Shown here piece after piece: positions 9,180 through 19,565 of a DNA stretch of 64,000 bases. Position 1 is the stretch's first letter. Each line of letters opens with the position of its first letter. A program made the position numbers and the translations under genes. Source of the DNA: Glycomyces buryatensis. GTDB lineage: Bacteria > Actinomycetota > Actinomycetes > Mycobacteriales > Micromonosporaceae. Under the pieces are notes generated by a model. It was not told the origin of the DNA, made no database searches, and saw only the letters and a list, made by a program, of their open reading frames with translations. The stretch covers positions 124,001 through 188,000 of the forward strand of contig NZ_STGY01000025.1 in assembly GCF_004912275.1 (NCBI RefSeq), read 5' to 3'.

Positions 9180-9412
9180 GATTCGCGGATTCTGCGGATC
9201 TCTTCCATGATGTCCTCATGGCTCGCACCGCCGCCGAGCTCGCGTAGCGCCTTAAGGCGTTCCAGAAGATCATCTGGGCTCGGGTGTGAAACGGCCTCGG
9301 CGAGGATCTGTCCGGCGTAGGTCGATAGGGACTGCCGGGCGCGGGCGGCCCGGGCCTTGAGTTCGGCGACGACTTCCTCATCGAGATCGCGGACTTGCAG
9401 GTTCTTTGGCAT
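9176..9412 (-). CDS. vapB: VapB-type ribbon-helix-helix antitoxin
   Basis: A 78-residue protein starting MPKNLQVRDLDEEVVAELK, the strand-helix-helix pattern of FitA/VapB antitoxins, with an acidic helical C-terminus that would wrap the toxin. The ATG at 9410-9412 was chosen because GGAGAG lies seven bases upstream. Longer in-frame starts at 9430 and 9475 add residues that do not fit the family. Such operons are usually autoregulated by the VapBC complex binding the promoter region upstream of this gene. Confidence 0.85.
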   Translation of the reverse strand: MPKNLQVRDLDEEVVAELKARAARARQSLSTYAGQILAEAVSHPSPDDLLERLKALRELGGGASHEDIMEEIRRIRES

Positions 9413-9510
9413 CGTGCTCTCCAATGACATACCCGGACGGTACCAATCTCGATGGTACATATACGGGACGTGCAATGGGCGTGTCGTCTATGTTCAGCGT
9501 CACATTATGG

Positions 9511-10065
9511 TCAGGCTAGGGTGACGCCGGCCCGCGTGAGCTCGTCTAGAGCCTTTGCCCTGGTCTCTTCCGCCACTGCCGCGGTGTAGTCGAGCAGGAC
9601 CGTGGACTTGAAGCCCTCGGTGGCCGCGTCGAGCGCGGTGGCCCGGACGCAGTGGTCGGTGGCGATGCCGACGACCTCGACCTCGGTGACGGCGCGGGCG
9701 CGCAGCCACTGGGCCAGGCTCGTCTCGCCGCTCGATCCCTCGAAGCCCGAGTACGCGGCCTCGTAGGCGCCCTTGTCGAAGACCGCTTCGGCGAGCGAGG
9801 CGTCGAAGTCCGGGTGAAAATCCGAGCCGGGGGTGCCGACCACGCAGTGGGGCGGCCAGGAGTCGAGGAAGTCGGGTTCGGCCGAGAAGTGCGCGCCGGG
9901 GTCGATGTGCCAGTCGCGGGTGGCGACCACGTGGTCCCAGCGCCCCGCTGAGTCGTTGATGAGTTCCGTGACCGCACGGGCCACGGCAGCACCTCCCGCC
10001 ACGGCGAGCGATCCGCCCTCGCAGAAGTCGTTCTGCACGTCCACCACAATCAATGCCCGGCTCAT
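9511..10065 (-). CDS. pncA: Nicotinamidase / pyrazinamidase-type amidohydrolase
   Basis: A 184-residue isochorismatase-fold hydrolase that deamidates nicotinamide to nicotinate for NAD salvage. The catalytic triad D9 (VVDVQNDF), K98 (FDKGAY) and C139 (TDHCVRAT) is complete. The metal-site residues of PncA match D51, H53, H59 and H73. Length and spacing agree with mycobacterial PncA. It is a single gene on the minus strand, separated from ctaD by the terminator at 10118-10144. Confidence 0.93.
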   Translation of the reverse strand: MSRALIVVDVQNDFCEGGSLAVAGGAAVARAVTELINDSAGRWDHVVATRDWHIDPGAHFSAEPDFLDSWPPHCVVGTPGSDFHPDFDASLAEAVFDKGAYEAAYSGFEGSSGETSLAQWLRARAVTEVEVVGIATDHCVRATALDAATEGFKSTVLLDYTAAVAEETRAKALDELTRAGVTLA

Positions 10066-10117
10066 GTCCCCGATCCTAGTGATATCGAGGCCTCGGTAAC
10101 AGGGGCTGGCAAGGAAA

Positions 10118-10144
10118 AAGCCCGGGAGCTCGGCTCCCGGGCTT
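10118..10144 (-). terminator. Intrinsic terminator of ctaD
   Basis: AAGCCCGGGAGC pairs perfectly with GCTCCCGGGCTT around a three-base loop. On the minus strand the hairpin is followed by a TTTTT run (plus-strand AAAAA at 10115-10119), just after the ctaD stop. Confidence 0.85.
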
Positions 10145-10156
10145 CGTCTTGCGGCG

Positions 10157-11833
10157 TTAGTGGCCTTTGACTTCCTTGACCAGGTGGCCCCACTTCTCGT
10201 CGAAGACGGGGCGCTCCGAGCGGATGCGCGGAAGGCGGTCGAAGTTGCGCAGCGGCGGCGGGCAGGAGGTGGCCCACTCCAGCGAGCCTCCGTAGCCCCA
10301 CGGGTCGTTGGTCTCGACGATCCGGCCGGCCTTCCAGGACTTAAACAGGTTCCAGATGAACGGCAGCGTGGACAGGCCCAGGATGAACGCGCCGACCGTC
10401 GAGATCATGTTCAGCGTCGTGAATCCGTCGCCGGCCTGGTAGTCGGCGTAGCGGCGGGGGAAGCCCTCGGCGCCGAGCCAGTGCTGGACCAGGAAGGTGG
10501 TGTGGAAGCCGATGAAGGTCAACCAGAAGTGGACCTTGCCGAGTCGCTCGTCGTACATGCGTCCGGCGACCTTCGGGAACCAGAAGTACACGCCGGCGTA
10601 GACGGCGAACACGATGGTGCCGAACAGGACGTAGTGGAAGTGCGCCACCACGAAGTAGGAGTCCGAGACGTGGAAGTCGACCGGCGGGCTGGCCAGCAGG
10701 ACGCCCGAGAGGCCGCCCAGCAGGAACGTCACCAGGAAGCCGACGCTGAACAGCATCGGGGTCTCGAACGTCAACTGGCCGCGCCACATGGTGCCGATCC
10801 AGTTGAAGAACTTGACGCCGGTGGGCACAGCGATCAGGAAGGTCATGAGCGAGAAGAACGGCAGCATGACCGAGCCGGTGGCGTACATGTGGTGGGCCCA
10901 CACCGCCATCGACAGGGCCGCGATCGACAGCGTCGCGTACACTAGGGTCTTGTAGCCGAAGATGGGCTTGCGGCTGAAGACCGGGAAGATCTCGGAGACG
11001 ATGCCGAAGAACGGCAGGGCCACGATGTACACCTCGGGGTGTCCGAAGAACCAGAACAGGTGCTGCCACAGGATGGCGCCGCCGGTCTCGGAGTCGAAGA
11101 CGTGCGCGCCCAGTTGGCGGTCGGCGACGACGGCGAGGAGGGCGGCGGCCAGGATCGGGAACACCAGGACCATGAGCAGGCTGGTGATGAGGATGTTCCA
11201 GGTGAGGATCGGCATCCGGAACATGAGCATGCCCGGGGCGCGCATCGTCACGATCGTGGTGATCATGTTGACCGCGCCGAGGATCGTGCCCAGACCGGAG
11301 ATGGTCAGGCCGACGAACCACAGGTCAGCGCCGATGCCGGGGGAGTTGATCGCGTTCGACAGGGGCTGGTAGGCGAACCAGCCGAAGGCCGCGGCGCCGC
11401 CGGGGGTGATGAAGCCGCTGACGGCCATGATCGAGCCCAGCAGGTACAGCCAGTAGGCAAAGGCGTTCAGGCGCGGGAACGCCACGTCCGGGGCGCCGAT
11501 CTGCAAGGGCACCAGGTAGTTGCCGAACGCGAACACGATGGGCGTCGCGAACATCAGCAGCATGATGGTGCCGTGCATGGTGAACAGCTGGTTGAACTGC
11601 TCGGACGAGACGATCTGGAGGCCGGGCTGGAACAGCTCGGCGCGGATCAGGAGCGCGAGGATGCCGCCGATCGCGAAGAACGCGAACGACGTCACGAAGT
11701 ACAGCAGCCCAATCTGCTTGGCGTCCGTGGTGCGCAGCGTCCGGGCGAGCCAGGAGCCCTTGGGTTCGCGACGCACCGGCCAGGGCCGCGCAACGATGGG
11801 CGTGGGTTCGACCTTGGGTTCAACCGTGGTCAC
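10157..11833 (-). CDS. ctaD: Cytochrome c oxidase subunit I (aa3 type)
   Basis: A 558-residue integral membrane protein with twelve predicted helices, the heme-copper catalytic subunit of the aa3 terminal oxidase. Visible family features are [13 protein letters not shown] with the low-spin heme ligand His in helix [17 protein letters not shown] with the CuB His and cross-linked Tyr in helix [11 protein letters not shown] with two further CuB His, and [13 protein letters not shown] with the heme a3 and heme a ligands in helix X. The start is a GTG with GGAGG seven bases upstream. The other oxidase subunits are not next to it, which is common in actinobacteria. Confidence 0.97.
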   Translation of the reverse strand: MTTVEPKVEPTPIVARPWPVRREPKGSWLARTLRTTDAKQIGLLYFVTSFAFFAIGGILALLIRAELFQPGLQIVSSEQFNQLFTMHGTIMLLMFATPIVFAFGNYLVPLQIGAPDVAFPRLNAFAYWLYLLGSIMAVSGFITPGGAAAFGWFAYQPLSNAINSPGIGADLWFVGLTISGLGTILGAVNMITTIVTMRAPGMLMFRMPILTWNILITSLLMVLVFPILAAALLAVVADRQLGAHVFDSETGGAILWQHLFWFFGHPEVYIVALPFFGIVSEIFPVFSRKPIFGYKTLVYATLSIAALSMAVWAHHMYATGSVMLPFFSLMTFLIAVPTGVKFFNWIGTMWRGQLTFETPMLFSVGFLVTFLLGGLSGVLLASPPVDFHVSDSYFVVAHFHYVLFGTIVFAVYAGVYFWFPKVAGRMYDERLGKVHFWLTFIGFHTTFLVQHWLGAEGFPRRYADYQAGDGFTTLNMISTVGAFILGLSTLPFIWNLFKSWKAGRIVETNDPWGYGGSLEWATSCPPPLRNFDRLPRIRSERPVFDEKWGHLVKEVKGH

Positions 11834-12060
11834 CGGTGGGCCTCCAGATTTCTATTACCAGGTAGCGAACGCAGAATAGCCTCCCGATCGCCCGCACGTG
11901 CGGAGGGCCGGGCGTCAAGCGGCGTTTCCGAGCGTCACTCACTCATCGGCGTTCGGTGGTTGTCGCAGGTGGAGAGTGCAACACCGGCTTCGGCCGTCGG
12001 ACGCCGGAGCGGCCGCCCCGAGGGACGGCCGGGCACAGGTGAGCAAAGTCCCAGAGGAAT

Positions 12061-12078
12061 GGTCGTCAATTGGGGAGG
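12061..12078 (+). repeat. Second copy of the 242-300 repeat arm
   Basis: GGTCGTCAATTGGGGAGG is identical over 18 bases to the reverse complement of 276-293. Here only one arm is present. It lies in the gap between ctaD and the roadblock gene, immediately downstream of the roadblock stop. Confidence 0.6.
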
Positions 12079-12081
12079 TCG

Positions 12082-12480
12082 TCAGGCGCGCGCGTCGGGT
12101 TCGAGGGCGGCGTAGACGCGCTTGACGAGCAGCGCGGTCTCGTAGCCGACCTGGCCGAGGTCGCAGCCGGCGTTGGCCAGCACGGCCACCTGGGCGCGGT
12201 CGCCGACGGCCATGAGCAGCAGTACGCCCTCGTCCATGTCGATCACGGACTGGCGGATGCGGCCGGCATCGAGGACCTTGGCCGCGCCGGTGGTGAGGCT
12301 CGCGAGCCCCGAGGTGATCGCGGCGAGCTGGTCGGCCCGATCGGTCGTCAAGCCCTGGGAGGCGGCGATGGCGAGGCCGTCGACGGAGACGGTGAGCGCC
12401 TCGGAAACGTCAGGCACTTTCTCCACGAAGGAGGTGAGGAGCCAGTCGAGGTCGCCGACGTTCTTTTCCTTGGTGTCCAT
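12082..12480 (-). CDS. Roadblock/LC7-domain protein (conservon CvnB-like)
   Basis: A 132-residue roadblock/LC7-fold protein. Typical segments are LDWLLTSFVEKVPDVSEALTV, VSVDGLAIAAS and GVLLLMAVGDRAQVAVLAN. In streptomycete conservons CvnB acts with a sensor kinase (CvnA), a DUF742 protein (CvnC) and a Ras-like GTPase (CvnD) as a membrane-associated G-protein-like switch. It lies 16 bases downstream of the kinase gene, so the two are co-transcribed. The expected DUF742 and GTPase genes do not follow; ctaD is next. Confidence 0.92.
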   Translation of the reverse strand: MDTKEKNVGDLDWLLTSFVEKVPDVSEALTVSVDGLAIAASQGLTTDRADQLAAITSGLASLTTGAAKVLDAGRIRQSVIDMDEGVLLLMAVGDRAQVAVLANAGCDLGQVGYETALLVKRVYAALEPDARA

Positions 12481-12496
12481 CTCGCTGCTTTCTACG

Positions 12497-14983
12497 TTAT
12501 TGGCGCTGTTCGTGTTCCGATGCGGCCGCGATTCCGGAAGCGAATCCGGTCAAGCGGTCGCGGATCTCTGCGGGGTCCAGGTCGACCCCGTTGCCACTCG
12601 GACGGGAACCGGGTACGGAGCCGGGAAGCAGCTTCGATCCGGGCGCCCGGCGCGGCAATGCCGAACCGTTCTCCCTGCCGGTGGATTCGAGTGCTCTGTT
12701 CACCTTCCTGAAGGTAACATCCACCGGCTCGCCGCCGGGCCCCGCAGTGGCCGGGGCCGAGGTTGCAAGCGTAGGCGTCACGGCACCAGGAGTGCCGGTG
12801 GCGCCGCGAGAACGACCCGCTTGAGGGATGCTTCCGGAGCGCGCGGGCACCGGGTCCGGCTCGCCGAACGCGTCGCCGGCCTTGCGGGGCCTGGGAACGA
12901 TGGGTTCGGTCGCCCCGGCGGCCGCGCCGTCGGTGCCCGTCCCGGTGATCGGCAGGTTCGCCGCTCGCGCCGACAGGGCCAGCCGCGCGGCGGCTCCGCC
13001 GCCGTGCTGCGGGACGAGCCCGACCGGGTCCTCGGCGTGGGCGGCGGCGGGGATGCGCACCAGCGCCAGCGTGCCCTTGCCCATCGTCGAATGGAGCTGG
13101 ACGCTGATGGCGTGCTCGGCGGCGAGCCGCCCGACCACCAACAGGCCCATGGTGGCCGTCAGTTCGGAGTTCAGCTGGGTCGGCTCGGCCAGGCGGCGGT
13201 TGATCGCCGACATCTGGTCGGGCCCGAGGCCGATGCCGTCGTCGGCGATGGAGATGACGATCTCCGAGCCCGAGCGGCGGGAGGTGACCCGGACGGCCTG
13301 CGTCGGCGGGGAGTAGGACGCGGCATTGTCGAGCAGCTCGGCGAGGATGCGGACGACGTCGCCGGCGGGCTTGGTGTCGAGGCGCGCCCCGACCTGGTTC
13401 TCGACCACGACCCGGCCGGCGTCCTCGATCTCGGAGACGGCGTCGCGGATGATCGTCTCCACGTCCGAGGGGTGGTTGTAGCGCCGCTGCGGGTCGCCGC
13501 CCGCGAGCAGCAGCAGGTTCTCCTCGTTGCGGCGCATGCGCGACAGCAGGTGGTAGACGCTGCGCCACTCGTCGGGGATGCGGGAACCCCCGCTGTCGTC
13601 CACAAGGGATTCCATGACCTGCTGCTGGCGCCGGATGAGGCTCTGGCCCCGGCGGGCGAGCGTCTTCATCATCGCCTCGACGTCGATGCGCAGCAGCGCC
13701 TGGTTCGCGGTCTGGCGCAGCGCCTGGTGGTGGGCGGCGCTGAAGGCCTCCGCGAGGGAGTCCAGCTCGTCGGAGTAGCGCGAGTCCGTGGCGATGACCG
13801 TCTGCTTCTTGGCGGACTGCAAGAGGCGGTCGACATCGTCGGCGTTGCCCGCCTGCGAGACCGCGGCGACGGTCTTCGGCAGCGTGTCGTACGCGGCGGT
13901 CAGGGTCGCCTCGCGGACGCCGTCGACGCGCAGGCTGATGCGGCGGGCCAGCATGGCCGCCGAGATGATCGCGGTGAGCGACAGGGCGATGATGAGCGCG
14001 AACGTGGTCAGCAGCGTCCGCGTCGAGGACTGCCCGAGGTCCTCCACGTCCTGGCGCAGGTACATCATCGCGGTGTTCGTGGTCCGGTTCCACGAGTCCA
14101 CGATCTCGCCCTGCGCGGCAGAGAACTCGGGGGGCGAGATCGTGGGGATCGAACCGTTGAGGTAGATCCCGAGCGCCTCGCTCGCGGACCTCGGCCCGTC
14201 GCCCTCGGCCAGGTCCTGGAAGGCGTCGATGACCTGATCGGAGGCGTTGTTCTGGAAGTCGGTGAGCTGTCGGTCGTAGGCGCCGGCCCGGACGGCCACG
14301 TTGCCCAGCGTCTCGCGGTCGACCGTCAGCGCCTGTTCGACGGCGATGAACGCCAGGTCGGCGGTCACCCGGAACTGGATCTCGGCGGCGAGCCGGCCGA
14401 GTTGCATGGCCGAGGCGATGGAGTCGAGCTGCGCGGAGATCCGCGCGTCGTTCACCAATGTGGGCAGTAGCGACGAGAGCTCGACGATCTTGTCGGCGAT
14501 CGCCGTGTACGTGCCGAAGGCGCCCAGGACCTCTTCGCCGGAGAACTCCAGCTCCCCGGCGGCGAGGCCGTCCAGCGAGGTACGGGCCGCGCCCAACTCG
14601 TCGGCCCGTTCGAGCAGGTCCTCGATCTCCGAATCCAGCGACGGGAAACGCGTGGCGGCCGTGCTCCCGACGGACTCGAAGTCGTCGATCGCCTCATCGG
14701 TGTCCGCCCGCGCCGCGGCGGCGTCGAACCCCTCCATGTCCTGCGTCAGCACCGCCTCGAGGAACGGACCGCCCTCGTTCTGGTGGCCGTCGAGGACCCG
14801 GTTGAGCGAGCCGGCCAGATCCGCCAGCACCTCCGCGTCACCCGAGTCCTGGTACTGGTCCCATACAGTGACGGTCTGGAACAGCCCGAGCACGAGCATG
14901 CCCATGAGCGCCGCCGCGATCGGCAGCATGAGCTGCATGCGGATCGGGAGCCTACTGGTGCGCTGCCGGGCTTTACGGGACAT
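12497..14983 (-). CDS. Nitrate/sulfonate-sensing-like histidine kinase (conservon CvnA-like)
   Basis: An 828-residue membrane protein. A signal-anchor helix lies at about 18-38. A large extracytoplasmic helical domain (NIT-like) spans roughly 40-330, and a second membrane helix lies near 335-360. After a HAMP-like region there is a kinase core with YHLLSRMRRNEENLLLLAGG, then the HATPase N box ELLDNAASYSPP and the G box ADDGIGLGPDQ. The last 200 residues are a Pro/Ala/Gly-rich tail. The ATG at 14981-14983 was chosen because it starts a clean MSRKARQRTSRLP membrane-protein N-terminus; an ORF extension upstream has no membrane-protein character. The gene is in operon with the roadblock gene. Confidence 0.9.
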   Translation of the reverse strand: MSRKARQRTSRLPIRMQLMLPIAAALMGMLVLGLFQTVTVWDQYQDSGDAEVLADLAGSLNRVLDGHQNEGGPFLEAVLTQDMEGFDAAAARADTDEAIDDFESVGSTAATRFPSLDSEIEDLLERADELGAARTSLDGLAAGELEFSGEEVLGAFGTYTAIADKIVELSSLLPTLVNDARISAQLDSIASAMQLGRLAAEIQFRVTADLAFIAVEQALTVDRETLGNVAVRAGAYDRQLTDFQNNASDQVIDAFQDLAEGDGPRSASEALGIYLNGSIPTISPPEFSAAQGEIVDSWNRTTNTAMMYLRQDVEDLGQSSTRTLLTTFALIIALSLTAIISAAMLARRISLRVDGVREATLTAAYDTLPKTVAAVSQAGNADDVDRLLQSAKKQTVIATDSRYSDELDSLAEAFSAAHHQALRQTANQALLRIDVEAMMKTLARRGQSLIRRQQQVMESLVDDSGGSRIPDEWRSVYHLLSRMRRNEENLLLLAGGDPQRRYNHPSDVETIIRDAVSEIEDAGRVVVENQVGARLDTKPAGDVVRILAELLDNAASYSPPTQAVRVTSRRSGSEIVISIADDGIGLGPDQMSAINRRLAEPTQLNSELTATMGLLVVGRLAAEHAISVQLHSTMGKGTLALVRIPAAAHAEDPVGLVPQHGGGAAARLALSARAANLPITGTGTDGAAAGATEPIVPRPRKAGDAFGEPDPVPARSGSIPQAGRSRGATGTPGAVTPTLATSAPATAGPGGEPVDVTFRKVNRALESTGRENGSALPRRAPGSKLLPGSVPGSRPSGNGVDLDPAEIRDRLTGFASGIAAASEHEQRQ

Positions 14984-15074
14984 CGGGGGGCGTCCTTTCC
15001 TAAGCGACGATCCGCGCTGCGGCGTGCTGGTGACCATCTTCGCTTGTGCAGGGGTACGGGCTCGACCGGGGGGC

Positions 15075-16424
15075 TCAGCCGACCAGCGGACGCCCTTCGG
15101 GATAACGGTACAGCCGCTGCCTCGTGCGCATCGCCAGGGACGTCGCCAACAGCACCGGCCCGATCCTGCCGACGAACATAAGGAACACAATGAGCAATCT
15201 GGACGGTGTGCTCAGGTCGGCGGTGATGCCCGTCGACTGGCCCACGGTGGCCAGAGCGCTGGTCACCTCGAACATGATCTCGTGCAGCGCGAACTGCGGC
15301 TCGAACATCTGCATCGTGACGATGGCGGCCGCGTTGGCGGCCACATAGATCAGCGCGATCGTCAGCGACTGGCGGATGACGGCGACGCTCAACCGGGTGC
15401 GGAAGGCCGAGGCGTCGGGCTCGCCGCGCACCTCGGACCAGATGACCCACAGCAGCACGAAGAACGTCGTGACCTTGATGCCGCCGGAGGTCGAGGCCGA
15501 CCCGCCGCCGATGAACATGAGCACGATCGAGGTCAGCAGGGAGTGCTCCTGCATCGCACCGACGTCGATGGAGTTGAAACCGGTGGTGCGCAGCATGGCC
15601 GACTGGAAGAACGCCGGCCAGAGCTTCTCGTGCCAGCCCATCGGACCGAGCGTGGCGGGGTTGGACCACTCGAAGGCCAGGAACACGACCATGCCGCCGG
15701 CGAACAGGATCGAGGTCCCGGCGAGCGTCATCTTGGTGTGCAGGGTCCATTTACGCCGGCCCCAGCCGCGCCGGGTGAGCTCGAAGATCACCGGCATGCC
15801 GAGCGAACCGATGATGGAGGCGGCCGCGACCGGGCCGATCACCCACGGGTCGTTCACGAACCCCATGAGGGAGTCGGAGAAGAGGCTGAAGCCGCCGTTG
15901 TTGAACGAGCTGACCCCGTGGAACAGGCCCTGCCACATCGCCTCGCCGGTCGGCATGCCGTAGTGGAAGTGGAATCGCAGCGTCAGAATCACCGCGACGG
16001 TCAGCTCCACGAGCCCCGCGACGACGAAGGCGCGCAGGATGACCCCGCGCAGGTCGCCGAGGCTGACCGAGGTGTGCAGCTCGGCCTGGGCGATCAGGCG
16101 CGAGCGCAGGCCGAGCTTCTTGGACACCAGGAGGCCCAGGAACGCGGCGCTGGTCATGATGCCCAGGCCGCCGACCTGCATGGCGACCATGATGACGCCC
16201 TCGCCGAACATCGTCCAGTGCACCGGGGTGTCGAGGGTGACCAGCCCGGTCACGGTGATGGCGCTGGTGGAGGTGAAGAACGCGTCGACCCAGTGCGTGG
16301 AACCCGGGTCGGCCTGCGCCACCGGCAGCATGAGCAGTCCGCCCGCGGCCAGGATGACCACCACGAACGTGATGGGCACCAGGCGGATCGGGTGCCGGGC
16401 GATTCTCGCGAAGAGCTTGGACAT
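15075..16424 (-). CDS. ktrB: KtrB/TrkH-family potassium channel subunit
   Basis: A 449-residue integral membrane protein of the SKT superfamily that moves potassium with sodium or as a channel. Four pore-loop segments with the selectivity glycine are visible: AITVTGLVTL, SSFNNGGFSL, LRTTGFNSID and TVGQSTGITA. The gated loop region FIGGGSASTSGGIKVTTF is also present. It starts one base after the stop of ktrA, so the two are translated from one message. In the family KtrA controls the channel in response to nucleotides and cyclic di-AMP. Confidence 0.94.
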   Translation of the reverse strand: MSKLFARIARHPIRLVPITFVVVILAAGGLLMLPVAQADPGSTHWVDAFFTSTSAITVTGLVTLDTPVHWTMFGEGVIMVAMQVGGLGIMTSAAFLGLLVSKKLGLRSRLIAQAELHTSVSLGDLRGVILRAFVVAGLVELTVAVILTLRFHFHYGMPTGEAMWQGLFHGVSSFNNGGFSLFSDSLMGFVNDPWVIGPVAAASIIGSLGMPVIFELTRRGWGRRKWTLHTKMTLAGTSILFAGGMVVFLAFEWSNPATLGPMGWHEKLWPAFFQSAMLRTTGFNSIDVGAMQEHSLLTSIVLMFIGGGSASTSGGIKVTTFFVLLWVIWSEVRGEPDASAFRTRLSVAVIRQSLTIALIYVAANAAAIVTMQMFEPQFALHEIMFEVTSALATVGQSTGITADLSTPSRLLIVFLMFVGRIGPVLLATSLAMRTRQRLYRYPEGRPLVG

Positions 16425-16425
16425 A

Positions 16426-17106
16426 TCAGGTGGTGGAGGCGAAGGCCTCGACCTTTGTGGTCGCTCCAGAGACGATGAGGGTGTCGCCCTCGGCGACCAC
16501 CGTTTCGGCCGTGGCGTAGGTGAAGTCCTCTCCGGTCTTCTTGACGCCCACGACGGTCACGCCGTACTTCGAGCGCAGCCGGGAGTCGCCCAGGCGCTTG
16601 TCGACCGCTTCCGTCGGCGCCTTGGTCTTGACGATCGCGAAACCGTCGTCGAACTCGATGAAGTCCATCATCTTGCCGCTCACCAGGTGTGCGACTCGCT
16701 CACCCATGGCCGCCTCGGGGTAGACGACGTGGTGCGCGCCGGTGCGGTGCAGGATCTGGCCGTGCTTGGCGTTGATGGCCTTGGCCCAGATCTCGCGGAC
16801 GCCGACCTCCTCGCACGCCAGGACGGTCAGCACGCTCGCCTCGATGTCAGTGCCGATGGCGACGACGACGTGGTCGAACTCGCCGAGGCCCAGCTGCGCG
16901 AGCACCGCCGATTCGGTCGAGTCGGCCTGCACGACGTGGGCGAGCGACTCGGCCGACCGCTGCACGATATCGGCGCGTTCGTCGATGGCCAGGACCTCGT
17001 GGCCGAGGCGGGTGAGGGAATCGGCCACGGCCGAGCCGAAGCGGCCCAGGCCGATGACGGCCACGGCTTCCTCGGGGGTGACTTCGCCTCTACCGAACAG
17101 ATTCAT
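16426..17106 (-). CDS. ktrA: KtrA/TrkA-family regulator of potassium uptake
   Basis: A 226-residue cytosolic RCK protein. The N-terminal Rossmann domain has the nucleotide-binding pattern VIGLGRFGSAVADSL near residues 18-32, with acidic residues at the end of strand 2 (AIDERADIV). The C-terminal RCK_C part lies after about residue 140. It forms the octameric ring that gates KtrB. It is the first gene of the ktrAB operon. Confidence 0.94.
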   Translation of the reverse strand: MNLFGRGEVTPEEAVAVIGLGRFGSAVADSLTRLGHEVLAIDERADIVQRSAESLAHVVQADSTESAVLAQLGLGEFDHVVVAIGTDIEASVLTVLACEEVGVREIWAKAINAKHGQILHRTGAHHVVYPEAAMGERVAHLVSGKMMDFIEFDDGFAIVKTKAPTEAVDKRLGDSRLRSKYGVTVVGVKKTGEDFTYATAETVVAEGDTLIVSGATTKVEAFASTT

Positions 17107-17273
17107 CGGCTCGCTGGCTCACTTTCTGGCTACTAGGTCTGGCGACTGAGTCTGGGTGCCGGGAGTCGACACGAAGTTAGATTCTGCCACTCACGCGATG
17201 TGACCGCATCCCATACCCAGCGGCTTCGCTCGGGCGCGAGACCGAGCCGAGGAACCGGGCCACGTTCTGGACG

Positions 17274-17321
17274 CAAAAAAATGAGGGGGACGGCCTTAAA
17301 ACCCCTCTGGCCGTCCCCCTC
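17274..17321 (-). terminator. Intrinsic terminator of the ehu-like operon
   Basis: GAGGGGGACGGCC (17283-17295) pairs with GGCCGTCCCCCTC (17309-17321). On the minus strand a run of seven T follows (plus-strand A-run at about 17275-17281). It lies about 40 bases after the ehuA stop and also separates the operon from ktrA. Confidence 0.88.
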
Positions 17322-17362
17322 GAACACCCCTAACACTCTCCAAGGATGGAGGAGCATTCAGT

Positions 17363-18155
<793 letters not shown>

Positions 18156-18175
<20 letters not shown>

Positions 18176-18824
18176 GACGGTTCTCCAATCTCCGCGCTGC
18201 GACCGCCACCGGGTAGGAGGCGGCCAGGAACAGGATTCCTGCGATGGTGTAGCCCTCGACAACGCCGGTGTAGTTCTGGCCCTGGTACTTCTGGGCTTGG
18301 GCGATCATCTCCAGCACGCCGATGGCGAACAGCGTCGGGACCTCTTTGAACATGGCGATGACCCAGTTGGCGACCGCCGCGGTCGAGCGCCGCAGCATCT
18401 GCGGCAGGATGATCGCGCCCCACACCCGGTGGGTGGGCAGGCTCAGCGCTGTCGCGGCCTCCCACTGGCCCTTCGGGATCGCTTCGATCCCGGCCCGGTA
18501 GGACTCCGAGGTGTAGGAGGCGTAGTGGACGCCCAGCACCGCCGAGCCGACCGCGAAGGCGGTCCACTCGGGGTTGATGTACAGGCTCGTGGCGGTCCAG
18601 ACGAACAGCACCTGCACCAGCAGGGGGGTGTTGCGGATGAACTGGAAGAAACCGGAGAGGACGCGCTTCAGCCACGGAGGGCCGCTGCGCTCGCCGATCG
18701 CCACCAACAGGCCCAGGAGCACGGCGATGATGCCGGCGACCAGGGTGACCTGGAGAACGACCAGGAAGCCATCCCAGATGGCCGGGAAGATCTCGACGAC
18801 GGTCTCGTTGTTCCACTCTTGCAT
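18156..18824 (-). CDS. ehuD: EhuD-like ABC permease
   Basis: A 222-residue polar-amino-acid/ectoine-type permease with about five membrane helices. The EAA loop that contacts the ATPase is seen as GQWEAATALSLPTHRVWGAI. The start ATG overlaps the stop of the upstream permease gene in TGATG, so the two subunits are translationally coupled in a likely 1:1 ratio. It forms the membrane channel with EhuC. Confidence 0.9.
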
Positions 18825-19561
18825 CAGGCCGCACCTCCCCCGCCGGCGGCGGCCGCCGGCGCGTCGATCGCTCGGTTCTTGGGAAGCTTCGCGTCAATGC
18901 CGACGCCCCGCTTGGCCTTGCGCTCCAGCGCTCGCATCCCGTTCCAGATGAGCCAGGCCAGCACGAAGTAGATGACCAGGATGAGGGCGAGGTGCGGCAA
19001 TTGATTGACGCCGCCGCCCTGTCCGCCGATGAGGGTGGCCATTCTGGTGATGTCGGTGACGCTGATGAGCGAGACCAGGGCGCTGGCCTTGAGCAGCATG
19101 ATCGCGAAGGAGCACAGCGAGGGGATCATCTCGGGCCAGGCCTGCGGGAGGATCACCAGCCGCATCCGCTGAATCGGGGTGAAGTTCAGCGCGGTGCAGG
19201 CCTCCAATTGTCCCTTGGGGACCGAGGCGATGGCGCTCCGCACCACCTCAGAAGAGTAGGAACCGTAGTTGAGGGCGAGCGCGATGATCGCGGCGGCGAT
19301 GGCGTAGTCGAACTGGATGCCCAGGATCACCGGCATGGCGATCGCGAACCAGAACAGCTGCACTACGACCGAGGAACCGCGGAAGAACTCCACGACCACG
19401 CGGGCCGGGGTGCGCACCACCAGGTGCTTCGAACTCGTCATGAGGCCCAGTGCGAACGCCACGAGCAGCGCCAGGGCCGCCGAGGCGACGGTGACCTGAA
19501 TGGTCACCAGCAGCGGCTCGGCGTACCTGGGCAGCGAGTCAATGACCGCTTGAAAGTCCAT
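18824..19561 (-). CDS. ehuC: EhuC-like ABC permease
   Basis: A 245-residue permease with five to six predicted helices and the EAA-loop sequence KGQLEACTALNFTPIQRMRL. The start lies four bases after the stop of the binding-protein gene. The C-terminal 25 residues are an unusual Ala/Pro/Gly-rich cytoplasmic tail. It pairs with EhuD to form the heterodimeric channel. Confidence 0.9.
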   Translation of the reverse strand: MDFQAVIDSLPRYAEPLLVTIQVTVASAALALLVAFALGLMTSSKHLVVRTPARVVVEFFRGSSVVVQLFWFAIAMPVILGIQFDYAIAAAIIALALNYGSYSSEVVRSAIASVPKGQLEACTALNFTPIQRMRLVILPQAWPEMIPSLCSFAIMLLKASALVSLISVTDITRMATLIGGQGGGVNQLPHLALILVIYFVLAWLIWNGMRALERKAKRGVGIDAKLPKNRAIDAPAAAAGGGGAA

Positions 19562-19565
19562 GGGG

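Noticed and set aside
12173-14470. 765-codon plus-strand frame opposite the sensor kinase
   Set aside because: Antisense shadow. The minus strand carries HATPase and N-box motifs.
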